Assembly: GCF_001613545.1 (NCBI RefSeq)
Contig: NZ_BDCO01000002.1
Span: 868,001 to 932,000 of the forward strand
Reading direction: 5' to 3'
DNA from: Terrimicrobium sacchariphilum
GTDB taxonomy: Bacteria > Verrucomicrobiota > Verrucomicrobiia > Chthoniobacterales > Terrimicrobiaceae
Length of the DNA: 64,000 bases
Each line of letters starts with the position of its first letter. Within the stretch, counting starts at the first letter, position 1. Below, one piece after another: positions 52,024 to 61,433 of the stretch. The position numbers and the translations under genes were made by a program. Under the pieces are notes generated by a model. The model was not told the origin of the DNA and did not search any database. It saw only the letters and a program-made list of their open reading frames with translations.

Positions 52024-52246
52024 AACAGGTGGTTTGTTTGCTGGCACATCAGGTCGCAGATTCGATCAGGAAAGGCAAGGTTTATTTTAAACCTATAAAG
52101 CTTGCCATTTTGAAGGCGATTCTGTTTTATTTGCTCCCGGCAGAGGAGATGATTGCCTCTTGATTCTGAGAAAGAGGGGGCGACGAGGGTGAAGAATGCC
52201 TTTGACTTTCGAATGAGTTATAATAAATCATTTCCTCATCTCCCCA

Positions 52247-52918
52247 ATGAACCCATTTTCTTATTCATGCTCCTGTGGCAGTCGCTCTTCCCGGCGTTTC
52301 ACGCGGGGGTGGACGCTTGTCGAGGTGCTGGTGGCCGTATTTATCGTGGGCATCCTGGCCGGGCTGGTGGTGCCGACAGCGACGAAGGCCCTGGCGCGGG
52401 CGAACATGGCGAAGTGCCAGTCCAACCTGAGGCAGATCGGCGTGGCGCTTAATCTCTACAAGGCGGACAATGCGCGGCTGCCCCAGTCATGGGATGGGAG
52501 TGCCTTCTGGTTCAATCGGCTGGTATCCGCCGGGTATCTGGGGGATCGCAAGGTGCTCACATGCCCGGCGCAGAAAGCGGCTGATCCGTACACGGCCATG
52601 AATCTGAATGTGAAGGGAGGATACGGGATGACGTACCTGACCTTCTGGTATCCGGCGGTCAGCAATACCGATCGGGATGGGTATTTCCTGGCGTCGCGGC
52701 TCAAAAAGCTCTCCGAGTGGCCCATCGTGATCGATGCGGACTATCCGCAGGTGGGTGGTCTGGAGAATCCGCAGGCGGATTCCGACAGACAGCAGCGCTT
52801 CACGGCGAGGCATGCCGGGATGGCAAATCTGCTGATGATGGACGGCCATGTCGAGCAGGCGAGGTATGGAGACAAGCGCTGGTCGCAGGCGAATCTAAAC
52901 GATGGAACCAAGTACTAA
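52247..52918 (+). CDS. Pseudopilin-like protein with prepilin signal, first gene of the glycosidase operon
   Basis: The 223-residue product has a basic, cysteine-containing leader, then R-GWTLVEVLVAVFIVGILAGL, a prepilin signal with Glu at +5. NLRQIGVALNLYKADNARLP and the C-terminal ARHAGMANLLMMDGHVEQ (H-x9-DG motif) place it with the other two pseudopilins. It ends ten bases before the next start, so it is co-transcribed with the clan-A glycosidase. This link suggests that surface pseudopilins take part in handling extracellular glycan. Confidence 0.87.
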   Translation: MNPFSYSCSCGSRSSRRFTRGWTLVEVLVAVFIVGILAGLVVPTATKALARANMAKCQSNLRQIGVALNLYKADNARLPQSWDGSAFWFNRLVSAGYLGDRKVLTCPAQKAADPYTAMNLNVKGGYGMTYLTFWYPAVSNTDRDGYFLASRLKKLSEWPIVIDADYPQVGGLENPQADSDRQQRFTARHAGMANLLMMDGHVEQARYGDKRWSQANLNDGTKY

Positions 52919-52928
52919 ACGGAGACGG

Positions 52929-55466
52929 ATGAACGCCAGGAAAAGCGGCGGCCTGCTGGCTGCGGGTCTGATGTGGTTGACTGTGCCTGGGGCGCTCGCT
53001 GCCGGGATGGAGTTGCAGATGTATCCCGAGACGACCTCCGGGACGGCCTTTCCGAATGAACAGATCGTCTTCCGTGCGGAGGTGAAGAACCCGAGCGCCG
53101 TCGAAAAGACGGGCAAACTCACGGTGACGCGGATTTCGCAGGGGGAGCCGGACAGGGTGGAGGAGCGGGAGATTCGCCTCGCCCCGGGGACGGTATCCAC
53201 CTGTGAGATCCCGCTGCAGGCGGATCGTCCGCGTTACGAGGTTCTGCGAGCGGAGGTGAAGGTGGACGGAGCGGTGGCAGCCAGTGCGGAGAGCGGCTTT
53301 CTGGTCGTGGACCGGCCGGCCAATTACGATCGCGATGACAGCACGAGTTTCTTTGGGTCGATGTTCGTCAAGGATGATGAAGCGGCGCGCCGGCTGGGAA
53401 TCAAGAGCATACGAGGCGGGGCGGATTGGGCGCGCATCGAGCCGCAGCCCGGCCAGTATGAGTGGACGCGGCTGGACGCACAGATCGACGAGGCGCGGGA
53501 GCACAAGCTCAGTATCGTCCTTGTCCTCCGGCCCGAGACCAGGCCGAAGCATGCGGCGTGGAAGAATCTGGAAGAGCTTTCCCGACCGGAGCACATCCAG
53601 GAGTTTGAGCATTACGTGGAGGTCGTCCTCCAGCGATACAAGGACCGGATCGCGGCCGTGGAGGTGATCAACGAGCCGGATCTCGATTGCGCGCATGGGT
53701 TGAGCGAGGGCGGTGCGTCCACGACGGTCTATGCCCGACTGCTCAAGGCCGCGTACGGAAAGATCCGGGAGATCGCCCCAGACCTCCCGATCCTCGGCCT
53801 CGGGGTGAGCGGAGTGGATTTCCCGAATCTGGCATTTTCCCGACAGGTGCTGAAAGATCAGCCGGGGTTCCTCGATATCATCAGCGGGCATCCGTATTCC
53901 TATGCGCGCTATGTGGGGGGAAGCTTCCGCCCGCAGTCGCCTCTCGATCTCGACACCAAGGCGCGCATCCAGGCCATGGCCGATCTCATGAAAGATCACG
54001 GGCTGACGCCGCGCCTGTGGATCACGGAGTTTGGGTGGGCGCTGGATCGGCGGGAGCCGGCGGGTTCCCCGGCGGCATTTCTCCATGCGGCCTACAGCGC
54101 GCAGGCGATCACGCTGGCCAGGGCGGTCCCGGCGCTCGAGCGGCTGTATTGGTTTGCGATGATGTTCCCCGGGCTGGAGAACGGCACATCGTACGGGATG
54201 TACCGGGGGGATGCGGCGAAGGACAAGACCTTCTTCCCGCTGCCTGCGGCGGCGGCGTTTGCGACGTGTGCGCGATGGCTGGACCATGCCCGGTCGGTCG
54301 GCGAGTTTTCCGTCGCGGAGATCCTGCATGTCGAGAGATTTGCCCGGGAAGACGCCGCGGTCTTTGTCCTCTGGATGAGGGATGCCGAGAATGCCGGGGG
54401 TTCCGCGCGGATGATGTTTCCCAAGGACGGGCCGGCGGCAAAAGCGGTCACGGCCATGGGCGTGCCGGTGACTCTCTCGGCGGACGCTTCCGTCGCTGTC
54501 ACCTCCATGCCGATTTTCCTCGAGGTGCCGCTGGACCAGGGCGACGCGATGGAGTCGGCGCTCAAGGCCTCCCAGGTGCAGGCGGCAAAGCCGGTGGTGA
54601 TCCAGACGGTCCTCCTGACCGGGGCCACGACGGCGCGCGTGAATATCGTAAACAACCGCGGCCGGGATATCTCGGTGAAGATCTTTGAAACCGGCGACGC
54701 CGATCATGCGCAATCGCGCCGTCTCAAGCCGGGCCTCAACAGCGTCTCCTTCGCCGTGCCGCCGCGCAAGGAGAAGGCGGGTTTCCTTCCCGTGACCGTT
54801 CTCGACGAGATGACTGGCGAGACTCTGGAAGGGCGGAGCTCCTATCATCTCGAGAAGGTCGCGCCGCTGCGCGGAGTGACTTTGGCCACGATGGAAAATG
54901 CCCTGGCCGCCGCTCCGAAGATCGTCCTCGACCAGAGAGACCAGGTATTGCCTGCTGACCCGGGCGTGGACTGGAAGGGGGCCTCCGATCTTTCCGCCAC
55001 GGTGCAGACGGGATGGAGCCCGGAAGGATGGGCGGTCCTCGTCAAGGTGAGGGATGACATACATGCCGGACCCTCCGGGTCGGAGAGTCCCTGGGCCTCG
55101 GATTCGCTCCAGATCGTCTTTGATGCAGACCAGCGCGGGGAGAACGGACTCGGCGAAGGCTGCCGGGAGTTTACGCTGGCATTGTCTCCTGGCGGCACGG
55201 TGGTGGTGGAAAGCTATCCATCGGGCAAGGTGCTTGATGACCTGCCAGCCAAGGTCACGCGGGATGGAGGGCAGACAACGTACAAACTGCTGGTCCCCTG
55301 GAGCAAGCTGGGCCGGAACACACCGCCCGAGGGCGAAATCATGCGCATGAATCTGATCGTCAACGATAACGACGGGAAGAAGCGAAAATGCTGGATCGGG
55401 ATCACGCCCGGCATCGGCGAGAGCAAGACGCCCGGCATCTACCGCCAGTGGCTGATCGGCCGATGA
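52929..55466 (+). CDS. Secreted clan-A glycoside hydrolase (GH39-like) with CBM9-like C-terminus
   Basis: The 845-residue product from ATG 52929 (GGAG upstream) has a signal peptide ending near ALAAG, a strand domain to about residue 130, and a TIM barrel at about 135-420. The barrel carries the clan GH-A pair: acid/base E249 in VEVINEPD and nucleophile E367 in LWITEFGW. The family most like it is GH39 or a related unassigned group. The last 190 residues resemble the CBM9 sugar-binding fold (WKGASDLSATVQTGWS, then DSLQIVFDAD). An alternative ATG at 52902 overlaps the previous gene. Substrate is unknown; the neighbours suggest a mannose-containing glycan. Confidence 0.82.
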   Translation: MNARKSGGLLAAGLMWLTVPGALAAGMELQMYPETTSGTAFPNEQIVFRAEVKNPSAVEKTGKLTVTRISQGEPDRVEEREIRLAPGTVSTCEIPLQADRPRYEVLRAEVKVDGAVAASAESGFLVVDRPANYDRDDSTSFFGSMFVKDDEAARRLGIKSIRGGADWARIEPQPGQYEWTRLDAQIDEAREHKLSIVLVLRPETRPKHAAWKNLEELSRPEHIQEFEHYVEVVLQRYKDRIAAVEVINEPDLDCAHGLSEGGASTTVYARLLKAAYGKIREIAPDLPILGLGVSGVDFPNLAFSRQVLKDQPGFLDIISGHPYSYARYVGGSFRPQSPLDLDTKARIQAMADLMKDHGLTPRLWITEFGWALDRREPAGSPAAFLHAAYSAQAITLARAVPALERLYWFAMMFPGLENGTSYGMYRGDAAKDKTFFPLPAAAAFATCARWLDHARSVGEFSVAEILHVERFAREDAAVFVLWMRDAENAGGSARMMFPKDGPAAKAVTAMGVPVTLSADASVAVTSMPIFLEVPLDQGDAMESALKASQVQAAKPVVIQTVLLTGATTARVNIVNNRGRDISVKIFETGDADHAQSRRLKPGLNSVSFAVPPRKEKAGFLPVTVLDEMTGETLEGRSSYHLEKVAPLRGVTLATMENALAAAPKIVLDQRDQVLPADPGVDWKGASDLSATVQTGWSPEGWAVLVKVRDDIHAGPSGSESPWASDSLQIVFDADQRGENGLGEGCREFTLALSPGGTVVVESYPSGKVLDDLPAKVTRDGGQTTYKLLVPWSKLGRNTPPEGEIMRMNLIVNDNDGKKRKCWIGITPGIGESKTPGIYRQWLIGR

Positions 55467-55509
55467 CTGTGAAATGCAGAAAACACCCTTACCTCAACCC
55501 CATCGATTT

Positions 55510-56256
55510 ATGAAAAGACTATTCCCCTCCCGCCATTCCCTGGCTGCGACTGTATTGGCCCTCACCTCGGCGACGGCGCTGGCCGGCTACCAGGAAGATT
55601 TCTCCACCGTGGACGAAGGCACGCTGCTGAAGGATGTGCCGGGATGGGCGGTGCACTATCCGGCTGATGCCACCGGCGAGGGAGCCGTCTGCATGCTCAA
55701 CGCGGGCTACAACGGGCGAGGAGTGAGATTTTCCTCAAAGGAGTCCTTCAAGATCACCCTTCCTCCCGAGAAGATCGTGAGCATCCTGGAAGGCCATCCC
55801 TCCGTGAAGTTCAAGATCCGGCTCATTGACGATGCCTATGCGGCGGCCCAGGTCGTCGTCGGGCAATCCGATGGCGTCAACGGTTTCTCCGTGCGTTTCC
55901 AGGGCGGCAACAGCCAGGACTCCCGCGACAACACCGTGCGCATATCCACGGAGGGGACCAACTGGGGCAACGGGGAGTCGAAGACATTGACGGAGGCAAA
56001 CTGGAAGCCCGAGGTCTGGTACGAGGTCATCATCTCCGACATCGTCCCGGGCGCTTCCCTGCGCGGCACGGAAACCAAGGCGAAGCTCTCGATCCGCGAA
56101 GCCGATAATCCCGGGGAATTTCTCGTCAAGGACCAGGAGATCGGCGCCGTGGGAACGAGCGGGAAGTTTGAGTTCATCGATGCGATCGCCATTGGGAACT
56201 CCGGGGTGCGCCGGGCGTTTGACATCGACGACATCACGGTGAGCGGAGAAAAGTAA
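55510..56256 (+). CDS. Secreted LamG/jelly-roll-like protein
   Basis: The 248-residue product from ATG 55510 starts MKRLFPSRHSLAATVLALTS with cleavage after ALA. The mature domain starts YQEDFSTVDEGTLLKDVPGW and ends FDIDDITVSGE, the opening and closing strands of jelly-roll carbohydrate-binding domains in Verrucomicrobia. No catalytic residues are seen. Its stop codon touches the start codon of the GH31 gene, so the two are tightly linked. Confidence 0.72.
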   Translation: MKRLFPSRHSLAATVLALTSATALAGYQEDFSTVDEGTLLKDVPGWAVHYPADATGEGAVCMLNAGYNGRGVRFSSKESFKITLPPEKIVSILEGHPSVKFKIRLIDDAYAAAQVVVGQSDGVNGFSVRFQGGNSQDSRDNTVRISTEGTNWGNGESKTLTEANWKPEVWYEVIISDIVPGASLRGTETKAKLSIREADNPGEFLVKDQEIGAVGTSGKFEFIDAIAIGNSGVRRAFDIDDITVSGEK

Positions 56257-58368
56257 ATGAGCAGTCCGGAACCCATCGCGCCCGGAGTGTGGCGGTATCG
56301 CTTTGGCACGCCCGAGGAGGCCTCGCCAGTGGCGCTGCGCCAGGCCGACCCGGCCCTGGATCGCATGGCCGGGCTTTTGCCCGTGGACGAGTGTCCTTTT
56401 GCCGGCGCGGACTTCTCCTTCCGGACGGAGAGGCGGGGATGCGTACTGACTGCTCCCTTTGATGCGGAGGAAGGAGTCTTTGGGTTCGGGCTGCAATTGC
56501 AAAGCCATCTGCAATCGGGAAAGAAGAAGCATCTCCGGGTGAACTCCGATCCCGTGGCGGATACGGGAGACTCCCACGCGCCCGTGCCATTTTATGTGTC
56601 GACCCGGGGCTATGGAGTGCTGGTGGATACGGCCCGCTATGCCTCGGTGTATGTGGGGACGCATCTGTCGGCGGAAGCGCTGAAGGAGCGGGCGGAGCAG
56701 CGCCTGGGGCAGCAGCAGCCGGGTCTTTCCACCGAGGAAATCTATCGCCGCCACGCCTTTGGCCGCGAGGTGGTCTTTGACATCCCGGCGGCGGCTGGCG
56801 TGGATGTCTATGTTTTTGCCGGTCCCACGATGAGGGATGCGATCCGGCGCTATGTCCTGTTTTCCGGCGGCGGGTGCCTGCCTCCCTTGTGGGGGTTGAA
56901 GAACTGGTACCGCCCCTTTGCCAAGGACGGCGAGGCGGAGGTGGGAGCGCTCCTCGAGGAGTTCGCAAAGGACGGGCTGCCTTTTCATGTCCTGGGTCTC
57001 GAGCCCGGCTGGCAGACGCGGTCGTATCCGAACTCCCTGGTGTGGAGCGAACGATTTCCCGATCCGGAGGCGTTTGCCGGGAAGCTCCGCTCCAGGCACT
57101 GGCGTCTGAATCTGTGGGAGCATGCCTTTCTCGATCCGGCGTCGCCGATTGCGGAGGAGATCGCGTCGCATAGCGCGGATACTCTCGGCATGGACGGGCT
57201 GGTCCCGGATTTCTTCGACCCCGAGGCGGAGCGGTTATTCGCCGGGGAGCACAGGCGGCTGGTGAAGGGAGGCGTGGCCGGGTTCAAGCTCGACGAGTGC
57301 GACAATAGCGACTTCATCAGCTACTCCTGGTCGTTTCCCGAGCATGCGAGATTCCCGTCGGGGCTGGACGGCGAGCAGATGCACTGCCTCTACGGGCTGG
57401 CCTATCAGGCCACGGTCGACCGGGTGTTTCGCGAGGAGGGGCAGCGCCACTACAGCCTGGTCCGCTCGTCGGGAGCGCTGGCGGCCCCGTTTCCATTTGC
57501 CCTCTACAGTGACCTGTACGCGCATGACGAGTTCCTGCGCGGGATGATCAACTCGGGGTTCAGCGGACATCTCTTCGCTCCCGAGGTGAGGCATGCCGCG
57601 TCGGTGGAAGACCTCGTGCGTCGCCTGCAAACGGCGGTGCTTTCCCCGGTGTCGCAGGTGAACTGCTGGTACATGCCCCATGCCCCGTGGTTTCAGATCG
57701 ATCGCCAGCTGAATCAGGCGGGCGTGAAGATGGAGGGAGCCGGGGAGGTGGTGAAGCTGGTGAAGCAGGCGCTCGAGCTGCGGATGCGACTGCTGCCGGT
57801 CCTCTACACGGCCTTTGCCCATTACCACCGGGAAGGCGTGCCGCCGTTCCGCGCGCTGGTCGTCGACACGCCGGAGGACCGGAGGACATGGAGCTGCGAC
57901 CAGCAATATCTCATCGGCCAATCCCTGCTCGCCGCTCCTCTCAAAGCCGGGGAACGGGTGAAGGAGGTCTATCTGCCGCAAGGGGCCTGGCGCGATTTTT
58001 TCACGGGGAAACGGCTGGAAGGCGGGCGCACTCACACCCTTTCCGATCTCAGCCTGGCGGACATCCCACTCTTTGTGCGGGAGGGAACTGTATTGCCTCT
58101 GGCCGAGAGCGCGGAGGGCTGGTCCGGCGGAGGCCCGCTGACCGTGCGCCTGCATGTCTACGGAGAGGAGAAGGCCGAAGGTGAACTTTACGCCGATGAC
58201 GGCGAGACCTTTGCCTTTGAGCGAGGAGACTGCTCGTGGACACGCCTGACGTGGACCGCCGCGGGCGGCCTGAAGGCCGATGGCTGCCCGTCAGGAGAAA
58301 TGTTCCTCCTCGACCTGGCTAACCCGGTGCTGCATGCGGGCGCCGCCCCTGCGTCCGATCTTCCATGA
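56257..58368 (+). CDS. GH31 family glycosidase
   Basis: The 703-residue protein has the GH31 layout: an N-terminal beta domain (about 1-200), a barrel starting LPPLWGLKNWYRP, the catalytic nucleophile in GFKLDECD (D346), and RSSGALAAPFPFALYSDLY as the acid/base region, then C-terminal strand domains. Family activities include alpha-glucosidase, alpha-xylosidase, sulfoquinovosidase and alpha-galactosidase; the KLDECD motif does not decide between them. No signal peptide. The gene begins directly after the preceding stop codon and overlaps the next start by ATGA. Confidence 0.9.
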   Translation: MSSPEPIAPGVWRYRFGTPEEASPVALRQADPALDRMAGLLPVDECPFAGADFSFRTERRGCVLTAPFDAEEGVFGFGLQLQSHLQSGKKKHLRVNSDPVADTGDSHAPVPFYVSTRGYGVLVDTARYASVYVGTHLSAEALKERAEQRLGQQQPGLSTEEIYRRHAFGREVVFDIPAAAGVDVYVFAGPTMRDAIRRYVLFSGGGCLPPLWGLKNWYRPFAKDGEAEVGALLEEFAKDGLPFHVLGLEPGWQTRSYPNSLVWSERFPDPEAFAGKLRSRHWRLNLWEHAFLDPASPIAEEIASHSADTLGMDGLVPDFFDPEAERLFAGEHRRLVKGGVAGFKLDECDNSDFISYSWSFPEHARFPSGLDGEQMHCLYGLAYQATVDRVFREEGQRHYSLVRSSGALAAPFPFALYSDLYAHDEFLRGMINSGFSGHLFAPEVRHAASVEDLVRRLQTAVLSPVSQVNCWYMPHAPWFQIDRQLNQAGVKMEGAGEVVKLVKQALELRMRLLPVLYTAFAHYHREGVPPFRALVVDTPEDRRTWSCDQQYLIGQSLLAAPLKAGERVKEVYLPQGAWRDFFTGKRLEGGRTHTLSDLSLADIPLFVREGTVLPLAESAEGWSGGGPLTVRLHVYGEEKAEGELYADDGETFAFERGDCSWTRLTWTAAGGLKADGCPSGEMFLLDLANPVLHAGAAPASDLP

Positions 58369-60299
58369 TTCCCATGATGCCCAATCATTCCATCCCGACC
58401 GAAAGCTTCTTCATTGCCAACGAGCGTGTCATGGCGCTGATCGCCGGAGGCCAGCTCACGACCGATCATGTCTTTGGCCTGACGGATTTCTTTTCCCCGA
58501 CGAAGGCGTCGCCGACGCTGACGCAGGGCACCCGCCTGCGCCTGGAGGTCGATGGCAGCATCGCGGAGTGCCTGGATGACGGCGACGACAGCCGGCTGCT
58601 CCAGCGAGGGTTCGTCGGTGACGCGCCTGCGGTGACGCTGCAATGGAGAGCGGGCGGGCTGGAGGTGACGGAGGTGTATTTCATCCCGCCCGATCTCGAC
58701 GGGGTGGTGCAGCGCGTGCGCCTGAAGAACACGACGGAGCGGCAGGTCTCAGCCAGGGCGACGGCCATTGTCTACCCGCAGTTTAGCTCCACGGAATATA
58801 ACAAGAAGGGCGTGTGCCGCCGGGCCTTTTTTGACCGGGAGTCCGAGGCGATCCTGCTGGAGGATCATCATGGGAACGTGCTCGCCTTTGGGGCCAGCGA
58901 AGCGCCCTCCGAGTATCAGGTCGGGGAGGTGTGCGGGCACACCGATGTCTACTATGATCTGGAGGATGGGCTGCTCTCCTGCCATGGCGAGGTGGCAGGT
59001 GTCGCGCCCATCGCGGCGATCGCGCTGGCTCCAGCCGCGCTCGCACCGGGCGCGGAGGCCGGGTTTGATCTTTATCTGACGCGGGAAAACTCGACGGATG
59101 AGGCGCGATCGGCGATCCGGCGTTTCCGGATGGAGCGCGGCAGCTTGTGGAGAGGCACGGAGGCCTACTGGCAACAGGGACCCGAGGGCGGGTCGCTCGC
59201 CGGGCCGTCGCTGGAGGAGTTTGGCCCCAGGCTGGCGGAGGTGGAGCGGCGGGCGGTGATGGTGTTGCGTTCGGCGATGCTTCCTTCCGGTCCGCCGCTG
59301 GGAGGGATGAGCTTTTACCGCGATGCGACGCAGACCCGCAATGGCAGCTACATCCTGCTGACCCTGGATCTGCTGGGTTTCCATGAAGAGGCCCGGCGCG
59401 GGTACGAGTACTACACGTCGTTCAAGATCGGCGATGACCGGTTTGCCTCGGCCGATGAGAATGACCAGCTCGGCACCATCCTCCATGTCTTTGACCGGCA
59501 TCTCGAGATCACCGGCGATCTGGAGTTTTGCGCCAGGCACAAGGAGTCGCTCTTCAACTTTGCGCGCCGCCTGGTGGGGCTGGTCGATCCTGGAACGGGG
59601 CTGATTTATTCCGAGCGCGCGATCCATGAGTTTGTCGCGGTGAGCCGGGGATACGAAACGTATGTCAACGTCATGGCCTGCCGGGGACTGCTCGGCGCCG
59701 CGCGGCTCGCCGCCTGCCTCGACGCACCGGACGAAAGCGCGCGCTTCCAGGAGGCCGCGGAGAAGCTGCGGCAGGATATCATGACGCGGCTGGTGCATCC
59801 GGAGCTCGGGATCTTCGTCAAGCGGATCTACCAGGGGCGGCCCGTTCCGTTGCCTACGATCTCCATGCTCACGCCTGCGCTTTTCGGCATCGTCCCGGCT
59901 GATCATCCGGTCGTCAGCCGCACGCTGGATTATCTACGCGAGCACATCTGGGACGCGTCGATGGGCGGGCTGTACCGGTATCCGCTCTCGCTGCAGCCGT
60001 GGCCGGAGATCCCGTACGGCGGTCCCTGGGTGACCTATACATGCTGGCTCGCACGGGTTCACCTGCTGCGCGGAGAAACGGAGCAGGCCGCCCAATGCAT
60101 CAGGTGGGTGCTGGAGAATCTCTCGGATGATTCCCTGCTCATCCCCGAGCATTTTAGTGTGAATCATACTGGCCAGAGGGGATTTCACCGGATTTACATT
60201 CACCCGAGCGCGCCCGAGATCTGGGCTACAGCTGAGTTTCTACGGCTGACCATGGAATATCGCGCAGTCCGGCAGGCGCCCGAAGTCTCAATTTCCTAG
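58365..60299 (+). CDS. Six-hairpin glycosidase-type enzyme
   Basis: The 644-residue protein has an N-terminal beta-sandwich (about 1-230) and an (alpha/alpha)6-barrel (about 290-620), the organisation of GH15/GH63/GH65/GH94-like enzymes. YRDATQTRNGSYILLTLDLLG, RFASADENDQLGTILHVFDRH and GGPWVTYTCWLARVHLL are barrel helices that form the active site; the acids in ADENDQ and in the PWPEIPYGG region are candidate catalytic residues. The exact family is not clear. It overlaps GH31 by ATGA and ends 11 bases before the LacI gene. Confidence 0.72.
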   Translation: MIPMMPNHSIPTESFFIANERVMALIAGGQLTTDHVFGLTDFFSPTKASPTLTQGTRLRLEVDGSIAECLDDGDDSRLLQRGFVGDAPAVTLQWRAGGLEVTEVYFIPPDLDGVVQRVRLKNTTERQVSARATAIVYPQFSSTEYNKKGVCRRAFFDRESEAILLEDHHGNVLAFGASEAPSEYQVGEVCGHTDVYYDLEDGLLSCHGEVAGVAPIAAIALAPAALAPGAEAGFDLYLTRENSTDEARSAIRRFRMERGSLWRGTEAYWQQGPEGGSLAGPSLEEFGPRLAEVERRAVMVLRSAMLPSGPPLGGMSFYRDATQTRNGSYILLTLDLLGFHEEARRGYEYYTSFKIGDDRFASADENDQLGTILHVFDRHLEITGDLEFCARHKESLFNFARRLVGLVDPGTGLIYSERAIHEFVAVSRGYETYVNVMACRGLLGAARLAACLDAPDESARFQEAAEKLRQDIMTRLVHPELGIFVKRIYQGRPVPLPTISMLTPALFGIVPADHPVVSRTLDYLREHIWDASMGGLYRYPLSLQPWPEIPYGGPWVTYTCWLARVHLLRGETEQAAQCIRWVLENLSDDSLLIPEHFSVNHTGQRGFHRIYIHPSAPEIWATAEFLRLTMEYRAVRQAPEVSIS

Positions 60300-60310
60300 C
60301 TATTCCCACG

Positions 60311-61429
60311 ATGAAAAAGAAACCCGCCATCCGTCCCACGCTCCAGATGATCGCCGATGAACTCGGGGTCACGACGATGACCGTATCGAAATCGCTGCGC
60401 GGGATCGGGCGCATCAGCGAGGAGACGCGGCGGCTGGTGCGGAGCAAGGCGGAGGAGATCGGGTACTTCTCGTCGCGCGAGCGGCTGTTTGCGCCGTTTG
60501 TGCGGTCGTCGACGGGGTCGGAGAACCGGCTGCGGCTGCTCTGCCCGACGGTCGGCACGCTGGATCGCGGCGAGTCCATCCCGTACCGCAACGACATGGT
60601 GATGGGGCTGGAGCGGGCGCTGGAAAAGATGGACGGCCAGGTGGTGAGCCGGTCGTTTCCCAGCCTGGAGGAGATGGTCGAGCTGCTGGAAGCCGAGCGA
60701 TTTCACGGCGTGGCGTTGAGCGAGCCCTTTCCCTCGCGCTGGGTCGCGGCGCTGCGCCAGCATGTGCCGGTGGCCTACACGATCGGGCATGATTTTCAGC
60801 ACGACGTGGATTCCGTCTACTTCAACGAAGCCCGGGCGGCGGCCCTCGTCGTGCAGCAGCTGAAGGAGGCCGGGCACCAGCATATCGGCTGGCTCGGCAC
60901 GATGGACCGGCATGCGCCGTTTCTGATGCCCGACGAGGAGTTTGACGAGGAGGACGCGGCGGATGCGCTTTCGCATACGGGCCATGGCACGCGGTTTGCC
61001 TCATGGCTGTACCTGGCGCGGCAGAATGCGGGGCTCACGCCCTGGCCGGTGGCGCTGGTCGAGCGCGACTGGCGGTCGGCCTCGCTGGCCGATGTGGTGA
61101 AACAAGGGTGCCGCATCCTGTTTGAAGCCCGCCCGATGCCGAGCGCGATCGTGTGCGTGAGCAATGCCGTGGCGCGCGAGGTGATCCGGCAGCTGGAGGA
61201 ATCGGGGTTTCGCATCCCGCGCGACATCAGCGTGATCTCGTACGGCGTCGAGGAGTACGGGCAGACGGACAGCGGCGTGTCGCTGACCGGTGTGAACATG
61301 CCGATGGACATGGTCGGCTCGCTGCTGCCCGAGGTGATCCAGCGCCGCCTGGCCTACCCCGAGGGGCTGGCCATCAGCATCCAGCTCGACGCGCGCTGGA
61401 GCGCGGGCGGCACGCTGCGCGTCTTTTGA
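60311..61429 (+). CDS. LacI-family transcriptional regulator
   Basis: The 372-residue protein has a LacI helix-turn-helix at 8-60 (TLQMIADELGVTTMTVSKSLRGIG, of which IADELGVTTMTVSKSL is the core) and a periplasmic-binding-type sugar domain (about 75-365) with ISVISYGVEEYGQ in place of the common IsVvGFDD. The arginine-rich hinge region is normal in length. It sits inside the glycosidase operon, four bases before GH130, so it is a local regulator induced by a sugar from the same pathway. Confidence 0.9.
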   Translation: MKKKPAIRPTLQMIADELGVTTMTVSKSLRGIGRISEETRRLVRSKAEEIGYFSSRERLFAPFVRSSTGSENRLRLLCPTVGTLDRGESIPYRNDMVMGLERALEKMDGQVVSRSFPSLEEMVELLEAERFHGVALSEPFPSRWVAALRQHVPVAYTIGHDFQHDVDSVYFNEARAAALVVQQLKEAGHQHIGWLGTMDRHAPFLMPDEEFDEEDAADALSHTGHGTRFASWLYLARQNAGLTPWPVALVERDWRSASLADVVKQGCRILFEARPMPSAIVCVSNAVAREVIRQLEESGFRIPRDISVISYGVEEYGQTDSGVSLTGVNMPMDMVGSLLPEVIQRRLAYPEGLAISIQLDARWSAGGTLRVF

Positions 61430-61433
61430 TTTT

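Noticed and set aside
52800-57171. Two long leftward open frames (52800-55064 and 55735-57171)
   Set aside because: Both are antisense to glycosidase genes with clear catalytic motifs and have Arg/His-rich translations.
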